From Olsenella uli (GTDB taxonomy: Bacteria; Actinomycetota; Coriobacteriia; Coriobacteriales; Atopobiaceae): a stretch of 64,000 nucleotides of DNA. The DNA is taken from assembly GCF_016900775.1 (NCBI RefSeq), contig NZ_JACJKN010000003.1, positions 123,405 through 187,404 of the forward strand, written 5' to 3'. Both the position numbers and the translations under genes were made by a program. Of the stretch, positions 33,951 through 42,741 are shown in pieces. The stretch's first letter is position 1; every line of letters begins with the position of its first letter. Under the pieces are notes generated by a model. That model was not told where the DNA came from. It saw only the letters and a program-made list of their open reading frames with translations, and did no database searches.

Positions 33951-35755
33951 TGCCGCCCGTCAGAGGAGGCCGCGGACGCGGCGAGAAGCCCAAGGACTTC
34001 AAGGGCACCATGCTCAAGCTGCTGGGATACGTGGGACGGCACAAGCTCGCCGTTCTTCTCGCCCTGCTCTTTGCCGTGGGGTCCGTCGTCTTCAACATCG
34101 TGGGCCCGCGCGTGCTGGGCACCGTGACCACCAAGCTCTTCGAGGGGCTCGTGGCCACGGTCCAGGGCACGGGCTCCGTGGACTTTGCCTGGATCGGCGC
34201 CACGCTGCTGCGCCTTCTGGGCATCTACCTGGCAAGCTCGGCCGCGAACCTAGTGCAGGGCTGGCTCATGACCGGGGTCACCCAGAGGGTCTGCCACCGC
34301 ATGCGCACGGAGATTGCCGAGAAGATCGCGGTGGTCCCCATGGGCTACTTCAACGAGCACAGCAAGGGCGACGTCCTCAGTCGCATCACCAACGACGTGG
34401 ACACGCTGGGGCAATCCCTCAACCAGTCCATCACGCAGCTCATCACCTCTCTCACGCAGGTCGTGGGCGTGCTCGTGATGATGCTCTCCATCAGCCTGCC
34501 GCTCACGGGCGTGACGGTGCTCACACTGCCGGCGAGCCTTCTCATCGTGGGCGTGGTCGTGCACTTCTCGCAGCGCTACTTCCGCGAGCAGCAGCAGGTG
34601 CTGGGCACCGTGAACGGCATCGTGGAGGAGGACTTCGCGGGGCAGGGCGTGATCCAGGTCTTCGACCGCGCGGACGCCTCCGTGGAGGAGTTCGAGCGCG
34701 AGAACGACCGCCTGTTCACGAGCGCGTGGCGCAGCCAGTTCCTCTCTGGCCTGATGATGCCGCTCATGAGCCTCGTGGGCAACATGGGCTACGTGGGCGT
34801 CGTGGTGGTGGGCGCGGGCCTTTGCCTCTCCGGGCAGGCCGGCCCCGGCGACATCCAGAGCTTCATCCAGTACGTGCGCAACTTCACGCAGCCCATCCAG
34901 CAGCTCGCCAACGTGTCCAACACGATGCAGTCCATGGCGGCGGCCACCGAGCGCGTCTTCGAGTTTCTTGCCGCGCCGGAGGAGGAGCGGCCCAAGGACC
35001 CGCAGGTCCCGACGCGCCGGGAGGGGCATGTGGTCTTTGACCACGTCCGCTTTGGCTACGTGCCCGGCCAGACCATCATCCGCGACTTCTCCTGCGAGGC
35101 GAAGCCCGGCCAGACCGTGGCCATCGTGGGCCCCACGGGCGCGGGCAAGACCACGCTCATCAAGCTGCTGCAGCGCTTCTGGGACGTCGACGCGGGGTCG
35201 CTCACGGTGGACGGCATCGACGTGCGATACTGGGACCGCGCGGCGCTGCGCCAGGAGTTTGCCATGGTGCTGCAGGACACCTGGCTCTTCAACGGCACCA
35301 TCCGCGAGAACATCCGCTACGGCCGGCCCGACGCCACCGACGAGGAGGTGGAGGCCGCGGCCCGCGCCGCGCGCTGCGACCACTTCATCCACACGCTGGC
35401 GGGCGGCTACGACTTCGTGATCAACGAGGAGGGGACCAACCTCTCCCAGGGGCAGCGCCAGCTCGTGACCATCGCGCGCGCCGTGCTGGCCGACCGGCCG
35501 GCGCTCATCCTCGACGAGGCCACCTCGAACGTGGACACGCGCACCGAGGAGCTCATCCAGCGCGCGATGGACGAGCTCATGCGCGGGCGGACGAGCTTCG
35601 TGATCGCGCACCGGCTCTCGACCATCAGAAACGCCGACGTGATCTTGGTGCTGCGCGACGGCGACGTCGTGGAGAAGGGCACCCACGAGGAGCTGCTCGC
35701 CAAGGGAGGCTTCTACGCGGAGCTCTACAACTCGCAGTTCGACCACGCGGCCTAG
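33950..35755 (+). CDS. ABC exporter half-transporter, catalytic partner
   Basis: A 601-residue permease-ATPase: six helices (about 20-330) and an ATPase with Walker A GPTGAGKTT, LQDTWLFNGTIRENI, signature NLSQGQRQLV, Walker B ALILDEATSNVD and H-loop IAHRLSTI. All catalytic residues are present, unlike the partner. The start shares one base with the upstream stop (TGATG). Heterodimeric exporters with one consensus and one degenerate site usually pump drugs, lipids or peptides; MarR control favours drugs. Two palindromes follow the stop. Confidence 0.94.
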   Translation: MPPVRGGRGRGEKPKDFKGTMLKLLGYVGRHKLAVLLALLFAVGSVVFNIVGPRVLGTVTTKLFEGLVATVQGTGSVDFAWIGATLLRLLGIYLASSAANLVQGWLMTGVTQRVCHRMRTEIAEKIAVVPMGYFNEHSKGDVLSRITNDVDTLGQSLNQSITQLITSLTQVVGVLVMMLSISLPLTGVTVLTLPASLLIVGVVVHFSQRYFREQQQVLGTVNGIVEEDFAGQGVIQVFDRADASVEEFERENDRLFTSAWRSQFLSGLMMPLMSLVGNMGYVGVVVVGAGLCLSGQAGPGDIQSFIQYVRNFTQPIQQLANVSNTMQSMAAATERVFEFLAAPEEERPKDPQVPTRREGHVVFDHVRFGYVPGQTIIRDFSCEAKPGQTVAIVGPTGAGKTTLIKLLQRFWDVDAGSLTVDGIDVRYWDRAALRQEFAMVLQDTWLFNGTIRENIRYGRPDATDEEVEAAARAARCDHFIHTLAGGYDFVINEEGTNLSQGQRQLVTIARAVLADRPALILDEATSNVDTRTEELIQRAMDELMRGRTSFVIAHRLSTIRNADVILVLRDGDVVEKGTHEELLAKGGFYAELYNSQFDHAA

Positions 35756-35764
35756 CGGGCGCGC

Positions 35765-35827
35765 GGGCGTGCCGTGGCGCGCGGCTCTTCTCGCCTGGGG
35801 CGGGAATCCGCGCGGCGCGGCACGCCC
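35765..35827. repeat. Inverted repeat GGGCGTGCCG...CGGCACGCCC after the exporter operon
   Basis: Ten-base perfect outer arms (35765-35774 and 35818-35827) with partly matching GC-rich inner arms; the loop holds a CTTCTCGC motif. Likely terminator between convergent operons. Confidence 0.5.
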
Positions 35828-35843
35828 GGCGGCGCGGAATGAC

Positions 35844-35908
35844 CGAGCATGCCCCCGCGCACGGTTTTTGCCCCCATGGAGGGCAATCCGTGCGCGGGGG
35901 CATGCTCG
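35844..35908. repeat. Family A palindrome, perfect 21-bp arms
   Basis: Arms 35844-35864 and 35888-35908 are exact reverse complements (CGAGCATGCCCCCGCGCACG plus one base). The loop is unrelated to those of the copies at 31056 and 55470. A GGCGAGAAGGACG motif follows directly. Confidence 0.8.
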
Positions 35909-35944
35909 AGAGGCGAGAAGGACGGGCAAGAAGGGCCGGCGCCC

Positions 35945-36877
35945 CTAGTTGTTGACGCCGTGGTGGCAGACGAAGCTCTCGCGGTCGATGGCGCGGAACT
36001 CGTAGCCGCGCTCCTGGTAGAACTCGATGATCTGCGGCAGGGCGTCGACGGTGGTGTCCTTGGTCGCGGCGTCGTGGAAGAGCAGCATGACGTTGGTGTA
36101 TCCCTCCACGCAGGAGGACTGCACGATGGTCTCCGCGGGGACGTTGTTGCCGGAGGCGTCCGCCGAGGTCACGTTCCAGTCGTAGAACTGGTAGCCGCGC
36201 GCGGGGACGTCCTCCACGAGCGCGGACATGATCCCCGTGCAGTAGTTGGCCGAGATGGTGTTGGAGGCGCCCCCGGGGAAGCGCGTGAGGTACGGCACGA
36301 AGCCGATCTGCTCCTTCACGACCTCCCCCACCTGCTCGAGGTCGGAGAAGAAGGCCTCCTCGGAAGCATAGATCTTGTCGTAGTCGTGCGTCATCGAGTG
36401 CAGGCCGATGCTGTGGCCGCGCTCGTAGGCGTCCTTGATGGAGGCGCGGTGGTCGGGCTCGCGCCCGGTGACGAAAAACGTTGCCTTGGCGCCGTACTGG
36501 TCGAGGACGTCGAGCACGCGGGCCGTGTTCTTGGAGGGGCCGTCGTCAAAGGTCAGGTAGACGATCTTCTCGCCGTTTGACTCGTAGCTCCAGTCCGCCT
36601 GGCGATCCGGGTCGAGCGCGAGCTCGGCGGCGCGCGCCTCCTCCGCGGGGTCGGCCTCGGGCTCTGGCGCCGGCTCGGGCGCCGCGGGCTCGACGATCGT
36701 GGGAAGCTCCCGCGCCGCGGCGGGGCCGCCGCCGGACGCCCCGGCCACCACGAGCGCGCTCAGCGCGCCCACGCCTCCGAGCAGCGCCACCACGAGCACC
36801 ATCGTCACCACGAGAAGCCCCCGTGCGTGACGCTGCTGGTCCTGCGCGCTCGGCCGCCTTCCTGCCCTGCCTGCCAT
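35945..36877 (-). CDS. Membrane-anchored polysaccharide deacetylase (CE4)
   Basis: A 310-residue protein. A basic N terminus precedes a signal anchor (about 22-46), then a Pro/Glu/Ala linker (60-92), then a NodB domain. CE4 motifs: YLTFDDGPS (catalytic base and metal Asp), HSMTHD (metal His pair), RFPGGAS, DWNVTSAD and LLFHD. Such enzymes N-deacetylate peptidoglycan or other extracellular glycans, often giving lysozyme resistance. Same strand as the cell-wall hydrolase-like gene about 100 bases away. Confidence 0.93.
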   Translation of the reverse strand: MAGRAGRRPSAQDQQRHARGLLVVTMVLVVALLGGVGALSALVVAGASGGGPAAARELPTIVEPAAPEPAPEPEADPAEEARAAELALDPDRQADWSYESNGEKIVYLTFDDGPSKNTARVLDVLDQYGAKATFFVTGREPDHRASIKDAYERGHSIGLHSMTHDYDKIYASEEAFFSDLEQVGEVVKEQIGFVPYLTRFPGGASNTISANYCTGIMSALVEDVPARGYQFYDWNVTSADASGNNVPAETIVQSSCVEGYTNVMLLFHDAATKDTTVDALPQIIEFYQERGYEFRAIDRESFVCHHGVNN

Positions 36878-36980
36878 GGCCCTCCTCGCCCTCGCTTTTC
36901 CGGCAGGTCATTGTACGGGAGCCCGCAACGGCGAGACACCCCCTGAATTCGGGGTTGAAGCGCCCGGGCGGGCAGGGGAC

Positions 36981-38213
36981 CTACGAGAGCACGATGCCGC
37001 CGAGCCAGCCGCACAGCGGCGTGGCGAGCGCGCTGTAGTAGCTCACCCAGGACGACAGGCTCATGTTCTGGATGAAGCCCACGTTGTGGCGCACGATGCC
37101 GTTGCCCATGTAGATGCCGATGTGGCCGTAGATGAGGCCGGCGGCACTCGCCGGCGAGGAGTTGACCGCGATGATCATGCCCGGCTTGATCTGCGAGGTG
37201 GCGGTGTGGCACCAGCTGTAGTACATGTCGTCCGCGTTGCCCCAGAAGGAGCCCAGCCCCGCGTACTGGAAGACGTCGGTAACCCAGGCGGCACACAGGC
37301 CCGTGCCCGGCGAGCCCACGGCATAGGCGGCGTTGAGCACGGCCTGGAGCGGGCCGGAGCCGCTGGTGGGGGCGTCCCCCACCCAGTTGGAGCCGCCGCC
37401 CTGCTGCTGGGCCTGCTCGCGCGCCGCCTCCTCCTGGCGCTTGCGCTCCTCCTCCTGGCGGCGGGCCTCCTCGGCCGCGCGCTGGGCGGCGAGGATCTCC
37501 TCGTCGCGCTGCTGCATGAGCTCCTGTACCTCGGCGGAGAGGCCGTCGACGAGGTCCTGGGCCTCCTGCTGCTTGGCGCGCGCCTCGGAGAGCTCCTGCT
37601 GCTGCTGGGCCTGCAGGTCCTCGAGGTCGGCGCGCTGGGCCTCGAGGTCCGCCTTCTGCGTCTCCAGCTCGGCCTTGCTCGTCTCGAGCTCGGCCTTGAG
37701 GGTCTTGACCTCGTCGATCATCTCGCGCTCGGCCTCGCTGACCTTGTCGAGGTAGAAGATGCTGCTCGTGAGCTCGTCGAAGGTCGTCGCCGAGAGGATG
37801 AGGTCGAGCGTGCCCTGCGCGCCCGACTTGTAGGCGGACGTCATGCGCTCGCCGAGCCGCTCCTGCTTCTCCTCGATCTGGGCCTGGCGCTCGTCGATCT
37901 CGTCCTGCTTGGACTCGATGTCGGCCTGCGTCTGGTCGATCTGCGTGTTGAGCTCGCTGATCTGGACCTGGGTCTCAGAGAGCCGCCCAGCGACCTCGGC
38001 GGTCTCCTGGCCGATGCGGTTGAGCTCGGCCTGGGCGTCGTCAAAGCTCATCTGGGCCGCGTCGAGCTTCTCCTGGGTGGTCTCGGCCCGCGCGACGGCG
38101 GGGAAGAACGTGGCGCAGATGCCCGCGCCCATAAAGAGCCTGAGGGCGTCCCGGCGCGTGACGCTGCGGGGCGTGATGCCGGCGTCGCCCATGCTGACAT
38201 GCGTTCGGGGCAT
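36981..38213 (-). CDS. Tat-exported coiled-coil peptidoglycan hydrolase, NlpC/CHAP-like
   Basis: A 410-residue exoprotein. The signal has twin arginines (TRRDALRLF) and ends AVARAE near 45. Long coiled coils fill about 45-140 and 170-280, like the regulatory coils of PcsB/RipA-type wall hydrolases. The C-terminal domain (about 300-410) shows a catalytic-Cys context GLCAAWVTDVF and a His in GLIYGHIGIYMG. It probably splits septal peptidoglycan when unlocked. ATG 38213 has AAGGAGG upstream; the longer open frame runs into repeats. Confidence 0.87.
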   Translation of the reverse strand: MPRTHVSMGDAGITPRSVTRRDALRLFMGAGICATFFPAVARAETTQEKLDAAQMSFDDAQAELNRIGQETAEVAGRLSETQVQISELNTQIDQTQADIESKQDEIDERQAQIEEKQERLGERMTSAYKSGAQGTLDLILSATTFDELTSSIFYLDKVSEAEREMIDEVKTLKAELETSKAELETQKADLEAQRADLEDLQAQQQQELSEARAKQQEAQDLVDGLSAEVQELMQQRDEEILAAQRAAEEARRQEEERKRQEEAAREQAQQQGGGSNWVGDAPTSGSGPLQAVLNAAYAVGSPGTGLCAAWVTDVFQYAGLGSFWGNADDMYYSWCHTATSQIKPGMIIAVNSSPASAAGLIYGHIGIYMGNGIVRHNVGFIQNMSLSSWVSYYSALATPLCGWLGGIVLS

Positions 38214-38391
38214 GGAGTGCCTCCTTGGGTACGAATAAGGTGCAGAAGAACGCCCCCCTATTCTATCCGTTCTCCTCTGGGGCCACGAGATGCACATGGG
38301 GCCAAAGCGGCATGCGAGCGGGGTGCGGGGCGTTGCGCAAATCGGAGTTGAGGCAGCGGACGGAGAGGACGAGCTGGGGTTCTTCTCGCCT

Positions 38392-38453
38392 GCGTTGCGA
38401 GAAAGGGGGTCATGGCAGCCCGATTCCTGCCATGACCCCAAACGGCGCAACGC
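38392..38453. repeat. Family D palindrome (GGGTCATGGCAG / CTGCCATGACCC)
   Basis: Nested arms GCGTTGC...GGGTCATGGCAG (from 38392) and CTGCCATGACCC...GCAACGC (to 38453) with an 8-base loop. The GGGTC(A/G)TGGCAG / GTTGC words recur at 47692-47846, 49390-49503 and 55775-56043. Confidence 0.65.
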
Positions 38454-38533
38454 CGGCACCGCGGCCATTGCCACAGGCCCGCTCTCCGCAGCGGCCTGCG
38501 AGCGGGCGGCCCGCTCGATATCTGCGCAGTTGC

Positions 38534-38731
38534 CGCCTTGGTGCGAAGCGCTTTCCCGTCCGCTGCGCAATCATCGCCTTGGTGCGAAGCGCTTTTCCGC
38601 ACCCCGTCAGTACAGGATAACGATTAGAGTTTATTACTTAATTTATAAATTAACTCGATACGCGAACATCCCCTGAGAGGCTTCGCACGAAGGGCGTTTC
38701 TGCGCACGGGGCGGGCATTTCTTCGCACCAA
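38534..38731. repeat. Iteron-like repeats around an AT-rich core
   Basis: Two direct 21-base copies of CGCCTTGGTGCGAAGCGCTTT (38534, 38575; 41-base period) lie left of a strikingly AT-rich stretch (about 38606-38665) containing the perfect 16-base palindrome TTAATTTATAAATTAA. Right of it the same core returns inverted (CTTCGCACGA at 38681, CTTCGCACCAA at 38721). The whole gap between the wall hydrolase and the nucleoid protein (588 bases) has no credible ORF. Could be a defunct replication or transfer origin, a MITE, or a protein-binding site. Confidence 0.6.
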
Positions 38732-38801
38732 CGCGGGTTTTGCACACGATGGGCGCCCCTCGCAGAGCCCGCGCGCCCCGCTCCGGGAATCGCCCGGTCC
38801 C

Positions 38802-39857
38802 CTAGCGGTTCTCGATGCTCGCCACGTTGCCCACGGTGATGGTGATGCGCCCCTCGGCGTCCGTGGAGAAGTCGAGGTAGCCGGGCTTGGTGGCCAGGTC
38901 GGAGGGGAAGGTGATCTCCACGCCCGTGTCCGTGCGGATCTTGTGGCTGCGCGTGAGGCGGTTGGCCACGCCGCGGCGGACGGGCGCCTCCTCGGGCAGG
39001 GACGCCTCGCGGACGCGCTCCTCGAAGCGCTCCTGCAGGTCGGGCCGGTCCTGGAAGACCTCGCGCCCCACCTCGGCCGGCGTGAAGGACTCCTCCACCT
39101 CGGCGGCGCGGGCCACCACGGCCTTGGCGCGCGAGACCTCGACGGCCGGCGTGAGGCCGAACTCCTCGGCGACGTCGCGCACGATGACGTTGACCTCGTC
39201 AATCACCTCGTGGCTGGAGGCCTCGCTCGAGCACTGCAGGAACCGCTCCGGGATGAGCGAGACGCTCGTCCCGCCCACCGATCGCTCCTTGTCGTGGAAG
39301 TCGATGGCCCCGGTCTCGGCGTCCACCAGCACGTAGGAGGCCACCTTCTGCGAGGGGTTGGGCAGCGTGGCGTCCACGCGCGCGATGTCGTTGGCATCGC
39401 CGCCCACCTCGTGCACGAAGGCCTGCCGGCGCGGCAGCAGCAGTATCGAGAAGAAGCGGCGGCCCGCCGGCCCGTCAAAGGCGGCGTCCACCTCGGCGTC
39501 CGTGGACGCGCCGTCCACGCCGCCGGCGTCGGTGTCGCAGAAGTCCGCGACGAGCAGGTCGCACTGCTCGAGGTCCTCCGTGCGGCGCAGCTCCTCCCAG
39601 AACCACTGGGCGATCTCCACCGAGAACTCCACGAACTCGCGCTCGCCGGCGAGGTAGCGCTGGAGCTCCCCGGCAAAGCCGGAGTCCGGTGCGAACTCGC
39701 CGTGGCGGCTCTCCGCGTTGGACGAGATCTTGCGCAGATGGCGCTGGACGTAGGAGCGCGTGGCCCGCACCGTGAGGTCGAGCGGGCGCTCCGAGAGATA
39801 CGTCGAGCCGGACTCGAAGTCGAAGACGTGCAGTATCGCGCGGTCTACCTTGAGCAT
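38802..39857 (-). CDS. Nucleoid-associated protein (NA37/YejK family)
   Basis: A 351-residue protein matching the NA37 (NdpA) family: an N-terminal ILHVFDFESGSTYLSERPLDL segment, then a basic/acidic alternating central region (LLPRRQAFVHEVGG, YVLVDAETGAIDFHDKERSV) and a C-terminal IRTDTGVEITFPSDLATKPGYLDFSTDAEGRITITV beta region. Members co-purify with DNA in enterobacteria; some occur in phage or plasmid contexts. ATG 39857 has a weak GAGGGGAA site. It is next to the iteron-like repeats. Confidence 0.85.
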   Translation of the reverse strand: MLKVDRAILHVFDFESGSTYLSERPLDLTVRATRSYVQRHLRKISSNAESRHGEFAPDSGFAGELQRYLAGEREFVEFSVEIAQWFWEELRRTEDLEQCDLLVADFCDTDAGGVDGASTDAEVDAAFDGPAGRRFFSILLLPRRQAFVHEVGGDANDIARVDATLPNPSQKVASYVLVDAETGAIDFHDKERSVGGTSVSLIPERFLQCSSEASSHEVIDEVNVIVRDVAEEFGLTPAVEVSRAKAVVARAAEVEESFTPAEVGREVFQDRPDLQERFEERVREASLPEEAPVRRGVANRLTRSHKIRTDTGVEITFPSDLATKPGYLDFSTDAEGRITITVGNVASIENR

Positions 39858-39946
39858 GTGTTCCCCTCGTTCAAGAGCGCGCCGCGGCGGGTGACCCGCC
39901 GCGGCTGCGCGAAAGCATGACAGACGACCCTGTCACCTTTGTCAGG

Positions 39947-41566
39947 TTACTCCTTCGGGCGCTTGGCCTCGATGGTCTCGGCGAGCGCCTGCTCGCCGGT
40001 CATCTTCTTGCCGTCGGCGTCGCGCTCGAGCGCGGGGATGAGCATGCGGTAGGCGTTCTCGGTCGCGTTCTTGCGCGGCGACTTCTTGGCGTAGCGCTTG
40101 ACGGCGGCGGCGGTGCGGTTGATGGCCTGGAGCGTGCCCGCGCCGGCGACGCATCCGCCCGGGCAGGCCATGCCCTCGATCAGGTAGCCGGGGTACTTGC
40201 CCTTGACGGCGTCCTTCATCATCTTGCGGCACTCGTCGAGCCCCTCCGCGTTGACCACGTTGACCTCGCGGTCCGGGTAGCGGCGCTTGATGGCGTTGAC
40301 CACCGCGCTTGCCACGCCGCCCGCAACGGCGAACCCGCGACCGTCGGCCGACGCCACGCCAAAGTCCGAGCTGCCCTCGCCCTCGAGCTTGGTGTACTCG
40401 TCGATGCCGCGCGCCTTCATCATGCCCATCATCTCCTCGAAGGTGAGCACGAAGTCGACCTCGGAGCGGACGGACTTGCGCATGGCCTCGAGCTTCTTGG
40501 CCGAGCACGGCCCCACGAAGACGATCTTGGCGTTGGGGTGCTGCTTGCGCAGCAGGCGCGCCGTGAGCGTCATGGGCGTCAGGGCCATCGAGATGCACTC
40601 CGCGTGGTCGGGGAACTCCTTCTTCGCCATGACCGACCATGCCGGGCAGCACGAGGTGCCCATGAACGGGATCTTGTCGGGCACCTCCTCGATGAAGTCC
40701 TCCGCCTCCTGCACGGTGCAGAGGTCCGCGCCCACCGCGACCTCCTCCATGCCCGAGAACCCGAGCATCGTGAAGGCCTGGCGCAGCTTGTCCACGTTGC
40801 CCTTGCCGCCGAACTGGCCCACGAAGGCGGGCGCCACCTCGGCGATGACCTCGTCGCCCGCGTTGATGGCCTGGATGACCTGGAAGATCTGGCTCTTGTC
40901 CGCGATGGCGCCGAAGGGGCAGTTGATGAGGCACTGCCCGCAGCTGACGCACTTCTCGTAGTCGATCTGCGCGCGGCCGTGCTCGTCGGAGCCGATGGCG
41001 TTCATGCCGCACGCGTCCGCGCACGGGCGCACCTGGTGCTGGATGGCGTGGTAGGGGCAGGTGTTGAAGCACATGCCGCAGTGGATGCACTTCTCCTGGT
41101 CGATGTAGGCCTTCTTGTCCTTGAAGGAGATGGCGCCCTTGGGGCAGATCTCGCGGCAGGGGTGGGCGAGGCAGCCCTGGCAGCCGTCGGTCACGCGGTA
41201 GGTGTTGTCCGCGCACGCGTTGCACGCGAACTTGATGACGTTGATCAGCGGGGGCTGGTAGTAGGTCTCGGGGACGGAGGCATCGGCGAGGCCGTCGGTC
41301 AGGCTCTCGCGCTTGTCCACGCTCTGCAGGGGCAGGCCCATGGCCAGGCGGATGCGCTGCTCGACGATGGCGCGCTCGAGGAAGACCGACTCGCGGTACG
41401 TGGCCACGTCGCCGGGGATGATCTCATACGGGAGGTCGCGCAGCTTGCGGCGCGTGGCCTTCTCGTCGTCCTCCTTCATCTCGTAGGCGACGCTCGCCAC
41501 GGAGCTGAAGACCTTGCGACGGATCTCGGTCAGGTTGGTGTACACGCCACGCATGGTGTCGGCCAT
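39947..41566 (-). CDS. Monomeric [FeFe] hydrogenase with N-terminal ferredoxin clusters
   Basis: A 539-residue protein. N-terminal helical region (1-95); cysteine-rich part with CNAC...CQGC, CIHCGMCFNTCP and CVSCGQCLINCP [4Fe-4S] motifs (about 105-235); then the H-cluster domain with TSCCPAWS, GPCSAKK and MACPGGCVAG holding the binuclear iron site. The TSCCPA/GPCSAKK wording suits group B hydrogenases of anaerobes. It would oxidise ferredoxin with H2 release (or the reverse). Maturation genes hydE/F/G are not in the window. ATG 41566 has GGAGAGGGG upstream. Confidence 0.93.
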   Translation of the reverse strand: MADTMRGVYTNLTEIRRKVFSSVASVAYEMKEDDEKATRRKLRDLPYEIIPGDVATYRESVFLERAIVEQRIRLAMGLPLQSVDKRESLTDGLADASVPETYYQPPLINVIKFACNACADNTYRVTDGCQGCLAHPCREICPKGAISFKDKKAYIDQEKCIHCGMCFNTCPYHAIQHQVRPCADACGMNAIGSDEHGRAQIDYEKCVSCGQCLINCPFGAIADKSQIFQVIQAINAGDEVIAEVAPAFVGQFGGKGNVDKLRQAFTMLGFSGMEEVAVGADLCTVQEAEDFIEEVPDKIPFMGTSCCPAWSVMAKKEFPDHAECISMALTPMTLTARLLRKQHPNAKIVFVGPCSAKKLEAMRKSVRSEVDFVLTFEEMMGMMKARGIDEYTKLEGEGSSDFGVASADGRGFAVAGGVASAVVNAIKRRYPDREVNVVNAEGLDECRKMMKDAVKGKYPGYLIEGMACPGGCVAGAGTLQAINRTAAAVKRYAKKSPRKNATENAYRMLIPALERDADGKKMTGEQALAETIEAKRPKE

Positions 41567-41766
41567 CGTTGCCCCTCTCCCGGACGCTGTTCCGCGCTCC
41601 CCCTCAGAAGCGCCTCTAACCAATTAGTATCGCACACGTTGGCGGCTTCTCGCCAAGGGGCGCGGCGGACGGCGCGGAGGGCTCCCCCGCCGCCGCCCGG
41701 GGCCAAGACGTCGCGTGGGCCCCGCTCGCCCGCTCCGCGGGGCCAAGGTGACAGTCTGCCGAGAAG

Positions 41767-41817
41767 AACCGTCGCGGGTCCCCCGCAGCGCGGCCATGCG
41801 GGGGACCCGCGACGGTT
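41767..41817. repeat. Perfect 21-bp-arm palindrome (AACCGTCGCGGGTCCCCC...)
   Basis: Arms 41767-41787 and 41797-41817 are exact reverse complements with a 9-base loop, in the 271-base gap after the minus-strand pseudouridine synthase stop and upstream of the hydrogenase. The gap has no ORF. Likely terminator of the pseudouridine synthase gene. Confidence 0.75.
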
Positions 41818-41837
41818 CCGGCCCGGCGGCGGCGCGC

Positions 41838-42503
41838 CTACGGGCGGGCGGGCGGCGCCGGCCAGAGCCGCACGGGCCAGGCAGTCTCCAGGTGCAGGCG
41901 CTCGCCGGTCACGGGATGGTCCACCTCCTCGCGCCAGGCGTGGAGGAGCAGCCCCGCCGGGCTTCTCGCCCCGCCGTAGAGCTCGTCTCCCACGAGGGGA
42001 AAGCCGATCGACGCCAGGTGCACGCGGATCTGGTGGCGCCTGCCGGTGAGCAGCTCCACCTCGAGCAGCGTGCGGCCCCGCGCGCCGTCCACGCGGCGGA
42101 CGAGCGTCCGGGCGGGCCTGCCCTGCCCCGGGCGGCACGCACGCATGCGCCGGGCGTCGTGGCGATCCCTCCCGATGGGACGGTCTATCAGGCGCTCCCC
42201 GCCCGGGAACGCCCCGCGTACCACCGCGAGGTAGGTCTTGCGCATGGCGTGGCCCGCCACCTGGCGGTCGAGCGCCGCCTGCGTGGCGCGGTCAAGCGAG
42301 AAGAGCACGAGCCCCGTGGTCCCCACGTCGAGGCGCTGCACGGCCTGCGGGCGCACGTCCGCGCGGCCCTCCGCCGCGAGGTGGCCCGCCACGGCGTCCG
42401 TGAGCGTGCGCGCCCCGGTGCCGTCCCCGTGCACGAGGATCCCCGCCGGCTTGTCGCAGGCGAGAAGAACGTCGTCCTCGTAGATGATGCGCGCGTCGTC
42501 CAC
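41838..42503 (-). CDS. RluA-family pseudouridine synthase
   Basis: A 221-residue RNA pseudouridine synthase. Motif II with the catalytic Asp is AVQRLDVGTTGLVLF (about residue 60); DDVLLACDKPAGILVH is the N-terminal strand, and LTGRRHQIRVHLASIGFPLVGDELYGG the C-terminal motif. No S4 domain, so it is a short RluA-type enzyme for 23S rRNA or tRNA. A GTG start at 42503 with AAAGGGGG five bases upstream is chosen over the longer frame to 42557. Confidence 0.9.
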   Translation of the reverse strand: MDDARIIYEDDVLLACDKPAGILVHGDGTGARTLTDAVAGHLAAEGRADVRPQAVQRLDVGTTGLVLFSLDRATQAALDRQVAGHAMRKTYLAVVRGAFPGGERLIDRPIGRDRHDARRMRACRPGQGRPARTLVRRVDGARGRTLLEVELLTGRRHQIRVHLASIGFPLVGDELYGGARSPAGLLLHAWREEVDHPVTGERLHLETAWPVRLWPAPPARP

Positions 42504-42741
42504 GCCGGCCCCCTTTCGTCCCCACCAGCATACCCGCGCGGCGCGGAGGCCAGGCATGACAGCGCGGCGGGCCCCGAGCCCCCAAGCGTGACAGTATCGT
42601 AAGCTCTGCCGCTCACCTGCCGTTTTGCCGCCCCTCGCCGTGCTGGGACCTCCGCGCGGGATGGCGCCTCGGACGCGGATGGTCTACGCTCGGCCCATCT
42701 GTTCAGAAAGCCTTCAGGCTGCCGAGAGAGGCGGGCCCGCC

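Noticed and set aside
38534..38731. CRISPR array
   Set aside because: Only two direct repeats, with inverted rather than direct further copies and no cas genes nearby.
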